A stretch of DNA of 64,000 nucleotides, from assembly GCA_004764695.1 (NCBI GenBank), contig SMSO01000037.1:2611837-2675836 (forward strand), written 5' to 3'. Below are positions 22,481 to 31,177 of the stretch, piece by piece. Every line of letters starts with the position of its first letter. Position 1 is the stretch's first letter. The notes under the pieces are model-generated. The model searched no databases and was not told the origin of the DNA. It was given only the letters and a program-made list of their open reading frames with translations. The DNA comes from Schizochytrium sp. TIO01. Its lineage: Eukaryota; Sar; Bigyra; Thraustochytrida; Thraustochytriidae. The translations under genes were made by a program, and so were the position numbers.

Positions 22481-23254
22481 ATGGCGGACCGTTTGCCAAC
22501 CAGTGTATTGTGCGAGCGAGTATTCCCATTGCTCGATGCAGCGGATCTGTGTAGCTGTGAGGCAGTTCGCAAAGACTGGTGTCAACTTTTGCGAGATCCA
22601 GAGATGGGAGCCCCAGCGTGGAAGTCGGTGTGTCAATCAACATGGAGAGGGAAAGCAAACATGCCGTTCTCTTACAAAGGAGCCCGTGAAACACCATTTC
22701 ATAAAATCAAACTCACTACGCACGCCATCCAGAAGCTGACCATCAAAGAGCTTCGCGAAATTCTCGCTCTTCGCGGTATTGATTCAAGGCGCTTCTTGGA
22801 AAAGGCCGAGTTCGTGAGAGAATTTATAAGATCTTCGCCAGTCCAGATACTGGGATACTCTATGGAGTTTGAGAGCAAGTGGAAGGCCAGCTACGTATAC
22901 GCACTGCGGGACTCCATGCGAAGCGATATTTCCAAGGACGAGTTGGTCAATGCAGAGTGGACCTTCTTTATAAAGCACCAGCCTATGCATTATGAGCAGT
23001 TTAAGTTTAATTGGGATGGCAGTGTGCGAAGTACGATGCGAGGGGGAATCTCGCCGAGCTCACGTTGGTTCATGCGCCACTTTAATCCAACCATTATACA
23101 GGTGGATGGCTACCCAGAGCTCCACGTCAGCCGTCGCAAAGAAGACTGGGGCTTCAAACTAGAGAACCAATACGTAGTTTTTTATTCTGACGTCTACGGT
23201 TGCAATGTTGGTGCTATGTTTGAGCGAGAATATCACAGTGAACGGCCGAACTAA
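22481..23254 (+). CDS. F-box protein with SAP-like segment
   Basis: The ATG at 22481 (AGCATGGCG) is preferred; the frame is open 33 codons further up but that part looks non-coding. The 257-residue product begins with an F-box-like stretch: LPTSVLCERVFPLLDAADL, then C-x2-V-x-K-x-W-x-x-L and a W at about residue 46, typical of adaptors that bind Skp1 in SCF ubiquitin ligases. Residues about 85-120 (KLTIKELREILALRGID) look like a SAP helix-extension-helix, a motif often involved in nucleic-acid or protein binding. The C-terminal half (about 125-250) is rich in Trp, Tyr and Phe and has no family I recognise; it may be the substrate-recognition part. No intron is apparent. Confidence 0.65.
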   Translation: MADRLPTSVLCERVFPLLDAADLCSCEAVRKDWCQLLRDPEMGAPAWKSVCQSTWRGKANMPFSYKGARETPFHKIKLTTHAIQKLTIKELREILALRGIDSRRFLEKAEFVREFIRSSPVQILGYSMEFESKWKASYVYALRDSMRSDISKDELVNAEWTFFIKHQPMHYEQFKFNWDGSVRSTMRGGISPSSRWFMRHFNPTIIQVDGYPELHVSRRKEDWGFKLENQYVVFYSDVYGCNVGAMFEREYHSERPN

Positions 23255-24689
23255 ATATGTACCATCATATGAACTGGAACTTGTGCTTTTTAGTTTTATC
23301 AACAACACTGTGTCTCGATCTGTATTGCCATTCTCGTAGGATTAGAATTTGTATTTAGATCGGCACTGCACATCATCTTGGGACGGGAAAGGGCTATACA
23401 CACACTAGTAGACTCCTGATTGCAAATTCATATTTTGGCTCTTCTTCTCATACTTCATTAATTTTTTATCTTTTCTAGACTCGGAAACCAGCCTTATGAA
23501 GGATTAGTGACATGCCCCTTCCAAGCCTCTTGTTTCTGCTCTAGTTGGACTTATGTGTATGCATAATTTTTATTCTTTTATTCTTTTACTCTTTCGACGG
23601 GCGCTGCTTAATGTGAAGCTGAGTTCTTTTATTTGAATTGTTGCCCCGGTAGAAAGGAGGAATTCTCGCTGTTTGTGAAAGCTACCCAAGCCTTTTCTCA
23701 ACCAGAATTATAACCTTTGACTTCCACCTTGGAATTCTACAAACCAAAACGAACTATTGGTTGGGTTTAGTAAAGCATCTGAGATTGCCGCTGATTCTTC
23801 TTTGTTCCTCCACGCCTATATCCCACTCTTAAATTATCGTCCTAGTATCATAGAAGGTATTTCTTATACTCCATAGCCTTATCAGGGAATACCTCAGGTC
23901 ATGCTAGCGGCAAAAGCTACCTTTTCAAGCTCCCTGACAAAGGGACTTTGTTGATTCTCCAGGTCAAATCATCTTACACTTGAACCCCTATTGTCTAGTT
24001 CTTCTGGGTTCATCATCCATAATCTTGGCTTTAGCAAAATTGCTACTATCGCCTTTGGAGGCGTGGAAAAAAGCATCGCTGCACAGCCTTCCTGTGGCTC
24101 TATTAGTAGTCTGAAGGTACTATTGCCTTATTAACTAGTCTTAGTACCTTCGAAAAAGAAAAAAGAGAGCATTTGTTTTATTTAATTAATTAAATTTAAT
24201 TTTAAAAAAAGAATACGTATAATTAAAATTGGGCTAGTGCTCCTGAGGTTTCCTGCGTTAATAGAAAATGGCGATCAAGTTGATCTTCATCTCCAACGAA
24301 GTGTAAATCAGCTGAGCTGATGTTCAAATATCTTCCTTTATGGAGGGAATCGCTTCGCGTTATGTTTCCTCACAAATAAGTATAAATAATATAATACTTG
24401 AAGTTCATCAACGATTTATTTTGGTTTACAAAGTATTTTACATCGTCTAAAGAATAACTTCGGATTAAAGAGTCGTCGTCATCGCATGGGTCTCGCAAGG
24501 ACCGCATGACGGCAATCCCCAAACTCCTTGCGAGGTCGTGCGCGGATCCTATCGTGGCCTGAGCTCCGGACCTTTATTCCTACTTTAGGGGCTGCTGTTT
24601 GCAATACATCACGAACTAGTTTTGGCTGATCGGAGTAAACTCAAACTCTGTAAAGTTGATCTTACTTCACCGTTTTGGGTTTGTATACC
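23255..24689. other. Intergenic region, AT-rich
   Basis: 1.4 kb between two plus-strand genes. It includes a strongly AT-rich TTTAATTAATTAAA tract near 24180-24210. I see no RNA gene or ORF to support. Confidence 0.4.
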
Positions 24690-27600
24690 ATGGACCTTTT
24701 GTTACAGGATGTTCTTGAGAGTAATGGCGGCGATGCCGCTGTCACGAAGCTTCGCCAGCAGGCCGAAAATGAACAGCTTGATAGTTCGGAGACATTTGCG
24801 CTGATTGCTCGTGGTCTTGAAGGCCTCCTAGCAAAACGCGAGGATATTGCTCAGGACCTTATGTGCGGAGTAGCTGTGCTTGCACAAGTCAAAGGCAACA
24901 AGTCTTCTTCTCAAATTCACCTTGACCTCAAGTCTGCTAGCACCCCCCTGATTAAAGCAAATAAAGAATGCGATGTAGCAGCCAAAGCTGACATTCGCGT
25001 GATATTTGAGACTGAAGACCAGTTCCGTGGTGTTATGTCTCAGCGGTTGGATTTCATGAAGCTAGTACAGCTAGGTCAGATTCAAACCGAAGGATCTTTG
25101 CGTACTAAAATGAAACTTATGGGTCTCGCAGAGGTTGCCAAACGCTTAGAACAAGAAGGTCAAGAACGACGTAATCGAGAGGCTATGGCTTCGATTTCGT
25201 GGGAGAACGAACCTTTACGAGGCAGCTTCCGAGGTCTGCTGGAAAAAAAGAGCGAATGGTTGAAGAATTGGAATCAACGTTACTTTATTCTTGAATGGGA
25301 CCCATTCAACAGGCCGACTCTATCATATGCTGTACGAGAAGGAGAACCTCCTCGAGACACAATTGAGCTCCATACATCATGTACTGTGCAAGCACGTGTT
25401 ACAACAAGAAGGGATAAGTTACACCAAGCAGCATTTGCACTTGTGGACAGACGCTCTGGGGAGGATCTATTAGTACTTTGTGCTCCATCAGAAGAAGTCC
25501 GTGCAGATTGGCTGAGGTGTTTGAAAGCTGCCATCACTGCCCGAGCCAGAGGGCGCGCACATGCTGCTGCAGGGGGTTCTGTAGCAGGTGGGAACATCCG
25601 TAGCAGGGGAATCGCAACCTGCAACACCCCGGAAGCGGAAAACCATCGCCCGACCGCCTATGCTTGCTGCTACTGGGGTCTCAACATCAAGTCTCTTGCC
25701 CACCCCAGGTCGAGGTGGACAAAGAGAAGATACATCTGATTCAGGTGATGCAGAAGAGTACGAGTCTACGATTGATGCTCAACTCCTAGCAGATGTGTCT
25801 GCACAGCTTGTGGCTAGTGGCGTTGAGTCACATCTTGCTTTTATTCTCCGCAAGCTTAATTGGGCTGTGGTCCCAATGCTTGTCACTGCGGGCTTGGCAA
25901 TTCACTCGCTTGCAAGGTATACTATTGAGTTAGAGCCACCTACCCTCTGGGAGGCCTCTTCTGTGGTTGCAGGGACTACGGTAGTTGCGGGTCTCCTCAC
26001 AAAATCTTCCTTTTTTGAGCTACTTCGCCGCAGGGTGTCTGTCCTTTCTCTTGCTGCAAAACTCATTGTAGACCTCAAAATTACAGATATGAAAACTAGC
26101 GACATGCCACCCATGCATGCCGACGCAACCTGGCGCGTGAAGCAACGTGCAGTAGCAGAGCAGGTTTATGCGAATTCTCTTAGCTTAGGAGGGCTTTGGG
26201 TCAAGGTTGCTCAGCACATGGGCGCTCGAGCTGACATCATGCCGGAGGGAATTGTTAATGTCTTGTCACGCCTGCAAGATGAGGTTCCGCCAACACCTTT
26301 CGCTCAGCTCAAGCCGCATTTAGAGCGCGAGCTAGGTGTTTCAATTCAAGAAGCATTTTCGGAGTTTCAGGAAATCCCGATCGCTGCTGCAAGCATTGGA
26401 CAGGTCCATATAGGTCGACTTCGAGAAGATGGAGCCAAGGTAGTTATCAAGGTTCAACATCCTGGAGTTGACCGACTCCTACGGCAAGACGTGCAAAATA
26501 TGGGTCTTATCACCTCCTGGATTGGAATTGTAGATCGTCGGCTTAGTGATATGGCACGCGATGTAATGGATCATTGGAGGAAAAATGTTCTCAATGAACT
26601 CGACTTTCACAACGAAGTGAGCAACATGACAGAGGTTGGTGCAAGCCTAGCTACATGCGACGAGGTATATGCATCTGTGCCAACTGTTGTTGAGAGTCTC
26701 TGCTCACGACGTGTTATTACCATGCGATTTGTACGAGGTTGCAAGGTAACAGACTTTGACGCACTCGCCAACGTTGGTGTTGCAGGGCTAAACTCCCGCA
26801 GCAATCTTGCTGACGATATTTGTAATGCATTTGCACATCAAATCTTCATCGGTGGACTAGTTAATGCTGATCCCCACCCTGGCAATGTTCTTGTGGCTAA
26901 GCGCTCAGATGTGTCGCATAATGAAATTATGCGACTTCCCGAGACTATGGATAAGGCTGAGGTACCACGAGCAGTGCCTGTCATCCTTGATTTTGGTCTT
27001 GCCCTGCGAGTCCCAGATCAAGTACGCTATGGCCTGGCCCGTGTTGTGTTGGCAGGTTCTCAACTGGATGCTGGAGGTCTCTTTGAAGGATCTGATGTCC
27101 TTGGAATTCGACTTACGAGAGAAAACCTTCTTGATGATTTTGGAGGCTTGCAGCATCTAATGCGCGATACAGCTCCTCCTGATGAATCTCGACAACAAGC
27201 GCTGGAACGGATGGAGATTGAACGGAAAAAATGGGAACAGCAGAACTTTGAGATTCCTGTAGAAGCTTTTCCTCCTGAACTCGTACTCATGATTCGCTCA
27301 CTTCAACTTGTACGCGCACTGTGTTCGACGCTACGGGTCAGACAACCATTTATCAAGACTCTTGCGTCATGGGCTCATAGAGCTCTTTTGGAGCGCTATC
27401 CAGAGCCAGCAACCATGCTTGACACACCAAGAGATGTCTCAGAGTCTACTCATCAATCTGCATCGGCAGCTGCTTTGGAGCGCAAACTTCGCGAAGCTAT
27501 CAGAGATCACGCAGAAGAAATCCAAGGTATTCAGGTAGCTGTTATTTGTAAAGACGGCGTCATATCCATTGCAGAAGGGCAACTCTCGCATATTGATCGC

Positions 27601-28666
27601 CGTCCAGTCTCTCGTGAAACACTTTTTCCTGGCCTTGCCCTTGCACAATCTGTTGCACAGATATGTGTTCACGCGGAGCTTGCACGTATTGGAAGCGCCC
27701 CTGATGAGGCGCTGCTGAGTGGAGATCTATCACAAATTTCATTTGACCCAACTGCCGTTTCCGTCGACTTTTGATTCAAAGAATGCACGGGATTGGAAAT
27801 CGCATCTTGAGTTTATCAAGGAGATTTCGCAAAAATCACAAACCAACGGTGGTGATGCAAGTAGTGATGACGATTCTATGATAGCCGGGGCTGAGCTACC
27901 GTACGAGTTTTCGCACCTGGCATTTTCATGGGGCTGGGCTGTGATGAGTCTTTTGCAAGGTAAAACCACGCCGAGCGAGGGCCTCTGTATATTTGCTCAG
28001 AAGGCGCGCGAGTTTTCTCCAAACCTGTTATTTGGCCTAGAATCCGAGGAGGAAGCCAAAGAGCTTTTGGAAGCCGGAAAGCTTGCACAGAGTTCGTTTC
28101 CTGTGGAAAAGCTTATGGAGCAACATGGTGTGCGTGACGTTGGATCCATGGGCAGCGTGGAAACAATGGGCGATCAGAATCCTTTATCGATGGTTTCAGA
28201 AGCAGTTCCAACTCTGAAGGGAAAAGAATTCTGGCTTGATCCCCGTATGACTAATGTCCCGCGTCTTGCAGCAGCTTGTCTTCCCGCAATGAACCTGCTT
28301 TGTACTGCTGATGCAATGGCCGAGATTATGCATCATATAGGTGGCTGTCAGGACCATGATAGTGAAGTCTTGCATCCTGATGCTGTTGAGCGAATCCGCG
28401 ATTCAGTTGGGAAATCAGGTGATGACCCTTTTGCTGGAGGTCGCTTAGGTTTGCGCAAATTCAAATTTAGCCGGAAAGATGGCCAATCCCAAACTATAGG
28501 AATCGGCCAGATTGCCTTTGGGGGTAACGCTCTCTTAACCTTTCCTGATCTTTCTGTCACAATTTGTATTCTGGTGAACCAATTGAGCATGGACTCGGCG
28601 CCTACACAAGCTTGCCTTGATGTTCTGTATCAAACTTTTGAGATTGCATCTGAAGGAGACTATTAA
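24690..28666 (+). CDS. PH-ABC1/ADCK kinase-beta-lactamase-like fusion, coding frame interrupted twice
   Basis: The product is spread over three successive frames: 24690 to about 25575, about 25585 to 27771, and about 27774 to 28666. The first ATG with good context is 24690. Part 1 has a helical region (residues 1-170) and a PH domain (about 179-282, opening FRGLLEKKSEWLKNWNQRYF and ending in ADWLRCLKAAI). Part 2 is a UbiB/ABC1 kinase with all family hallmarks: KVAQHMG (a KxGQ variant), AAASIGQVH, VVIKVQHPG, ELDFHNE, NADPHPGN and LDFGLA. ABC1 kinases act in ubiquinone and lipid metabolism in mitochondria or plastids. Parts 2-3 continue into a beta-lactamase/LACTB-like domain. Plants have ABC1 plus beta-lactamase fusions; I know of none with an N-terminal PH domain. 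Each frame change can be explained by a single extra base or by a short intron. Confidence 0.75.
25572..25708 (+). other. First frame junction of the fusion gene
   Basis: The PH frame must shift by +1 to enter the ABC1 frame. Either one G too many is present in the GGGGG run at 25572-25576, or a 133-nt intron runs from GTTCTG (25576) to the pyrimidine-rich CACCCCAG ending at 25708; removing it restores frame exactly. Past this point the PH frame reads Cys/Trp-rich nonsense and stops at 25739, while the ABC1 frame reads as a normal flexible linker. Confidence 0.55.
27757..27820 (+). other. Second frame junction of the fusion gene
   Basis: The ABC1/beta-lactamase frame stops at a TGA (27772-27774) inside GACTTTTGATTC. 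Dropping one T of the TTTT run reads straight on into the third frame as VDFDSKNARDW. Alternatively a GT-AG intron of 64 nt (27757-27820) or 55 nt (27757-27811) restores frame. All options give the same downstream protein. Confidence 0.5.
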
Positions 28667-28945
28667 TGAGTTATTGCGACACTAATTTAGCACCAAATCA
28701 GGGGTAGATTTTATGAACAGATATTTTCGTATCAATACAGAAAGACTTGGGCAAGCAAAACTTGACTCTGCGGCGATGTACACACTTTAGTCATGTATGG
28801 TAACTTAGTAGAAACCGATGCAAATGATGGGCTTGAGAGGAGCGGTGTTTGCGTCGAACAGAAGGCTATTCCTGCGGGAAGCCCATGAAGACATGATGCA
28901 AAGCTTTTAAGTGATTATTTTTTGTTTTGATTAGTTTATTAGAAT
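28667..28945. other. Convergent 3' spacer
   Basis: 279 bp of AT-rich sequence between the stop codons of the fusion gene and the minus-strand unknown gene; presumably both 3' untranslated regions. Confidence 0.4.
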
Positions 28946-29587
28946 CTATGCACTTGTCGAAAAAAATTGTTTTGCAACTTTATGTGCTTCCTCCCGCGTC
29001 ACAAGATGAAGCCCTCTCTGAGCACTCAGGCACACTGTGTTTAGCCCTCTTATAGTATCCACGGCCTTTGTTTCATCGACTCCGTGTGTATCAGCTTGGC
29101 TGGCCTCTTCATCATCGATCTCTACATCGGAGTCCTGTTGCTCTTGAGCGTTGTTCTCATCATCCTCGAGCAAATTTGCCTTCAATTCCTCCTGGTGTTT
29201 TGCAAACTGTTCTGAAGCAACAATTGCCAATTCGACGAGAGTAGTTTTGTTTAAACTTCGGATACTGCTCTCGCGACTAGAGGCTGCAAACGAAGTATTA
29301 CGAAGCAAAGTCTCGAGGCTCACAGGGAGATGTACAAGTAAAAGTTCAAGTAGTTGAGCTTTTGACATACAATCATAGATATTTCGGCGTACTCCAGCAT
29401 AAACTTCGAATTGCGGGACTGCACTACGCACAGCGTCTTGGTCTCGCTCACGCTTGTAAGCTCCTGCCTTCCATTGAGGTCCATCCCCCTTACACGAATC
29501 AATTGCATACTCCACGGTATCCTTACGTGGAAACTCCCCTGTGATTAGCAAGCGATGTACGACTCGTCTGTAAGTTGTCAGTGTCAT
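28946..29587 (-). CDS. Hypothetical protein with acidic segment
   Basis: A 213-residue ORF starts at an ATG on the minus strand. I do not recognise the family. The N-terminus (TYRRVVHRLLITGEFPRK) faintly recalls the LYR motif of mitochondrial assembly factors, but the spacing is not convincing. The middle (about 75-130) is helical and Leu-rich. Residues about 140-170 are very acidic and Gln-rich (DDENNAQEQQDSDVEIDDEE), and the C-terminus is helical (REEAHKVAKQFF). Just after the start, an ACTTACAG sequence could be a splice acceptor, so a 5' exon may be missing. The composition differs clearly from chance ORFs nearby, supporting a real coding region. Confidence 0.55.
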   Translation of the reverse strand: MTLTTYRRVVHRLLITGEFPRKDTVEYAIDSCKGDGPQWKAGAYKRERDQDAVRSAVPQFEVYAGVRRNIYDCMSKAQLLELLLVHLPVSLETLLRNTSFAASSRESSIRSLNKTTLVELAIVASEQFAKHQEELKANLLEDDENNAQEQQDSDVEIDDEEASQADTHGVDETKAVDTIRGLNTVCLSAQRGLHLVTREEAHKVAKQFFSTSA

Positions 29588-31177
29588 GCATTTCCAGAGG
29601 CTCTCTCAATGGTGGAAAAACTTACAGCGTTGTGTTGACATCCTTAGCAGTAAAACCTCCCGGGTTGCGTGAAAGAGATGAGTTGGTTAAGTAATCTTGA
29701 TGGGGCTCTGACTAGAGTTTGCTGATTTTGCAGAAACCAAGCCTGGAAGCTTGGTCTTCTCACGTATCATGTTGTTTCCATATCGTACAGAGGCGTGCTA
29801 TGCAAGTACGTACAGAATGAATTTCTAGTAATACTGGGACTTCCCGACTTTTCAATGGGCGCGGGATCCATCGCAGGCAAAGCCACGCCAAATATAATAA
29901 AATGGGTTGTTCAAAGTTCGAGGAGAATTCCGATACACACCCATAGATCCGTTTCATGTTTTTGAAAAAGGAACAAATAATATTCTAAATGCCATTGATG
30001 GTAAGCAAAGAAAGATAGGACCGTTCCAGTGAGGAAGACAGAGCCTAAATGCCTTGTATGATGGTTATAAGGCCCTTTTGGGTTAGATTGAAACTCAATT
30101 GGCATGCCCGATTATAGATAAGTTTACACTCATTCTTGATTTTATATTTATCTTTTAAAACCATGTACAAGGTCAAAATATAATACGGATACATGGGCAT
30201 TACACTAGAAACCCACAGACACAGAGATAAGCACAGACAAATAAAATTGTACGTTTATTAGGAGCAGGGGATCAGTAGGCTCTGTTTAGGGAGTGAATGG
30301 GGGAAGGAAAGACTGTAGAAATTTGGAGAAACAGCAAGATTACAGCACATAAAGACAACCCAACATGCTCTTAAAGCAAGAGGACGAGACACAAGGCAGA
30401 GAAATCATGTTTCTTTGGTCAACTACAATCTAGAATCAAGTTTACTTAGTCTTGTGTTCTGTGTTGCTTGAAAACCCAAGTAAGCTTCCAAAAGCTACAG
30501 GAGAGAAAAGAAGGCATAACAAGAGGAATCACGGTTAGCAGGGCCGAGTCCGTTATAGTTTGGCCTCAGTCTTACCGTTTAGAGACACTTCGGTACACAA
30601 ACGTGCGGCCATTTACTGCTAGATGTACAGTAATAGGGTAAACATCCTTACTCTTTTTGAAAGAGAAAAGGATGCAGACGCACTTGTGTTAAAATGTTTC
30701 CTGAGGTGAGATTCAAAGCGAACAAAGCATGACAGCATTGAGACGAAGTGCATGACAATGTAGGGGAATACGAAAGCTTCACCTGGGCGTTTTGAATTAT
30801 CTTGAAAGTAATACTTCGAAGTTACGTCCGGACTGAAACTTTGGGCAAAGATATACCCGTTCTACCACGTCTATGGGGTGCAATATGTATGCTCTTGGAA
30901 GTTCTCATCACCTAACAAACATCTTGATTAGTTAACAGATTCATCCTGACTTTTATTTCCATTAGAAAAATCTGAATTAAAAGCGTTATTCATATTTCAA
31001 TTAGGTAGTACACAAAGTGCCTGCCAAAGTTAATTTTCAGAGTGTTGTAAAACTCTGATCTTTATAACTTATAAACAAGTAGTTGTGTAAACCTCGAGGT
31101 CCTCCTCGAGGTTTATGTCATTGTTCGCTGAGCAAGAACACAACTTCATGACGAAGTAATCATATTTTGTGAGTTCA
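29588..31177. other. Intergenic and upstream region of the channel gene
   Basis: 1.6 kb of AT-rich DNA between divergent genes. It holds both presumed promoters and, close to the channel start, a perfect hairpin at 31088-31115. Nothing else supported. Confidence 0.4.
31088..31115 (+). promoter_or_regulatory. Perfect 12-bp hairpin upstream of the channel gene
   Basis: TAAACCTCGAGG, loop TCCT, CCTCGAGGTTTA. Each arm also contains the 8-bp palindrome CCTCGAGG, so the element is at once a stem-loop and a pair of palindromic sites. It ends roughly 60 nt before the start codon and so is likely within the 5' leader or core promoter. Confidence 0.5.

Noticed and set aside
25660-27774. ABC1 part as a separate gene starting at the in-frame ATG 25660
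   Set aside because: It would overlap the end of the PH frame by 80 bp with no room for a promoter, and the linker reads on smoothly from further upstream. A fused product with a frame junction is simpler.
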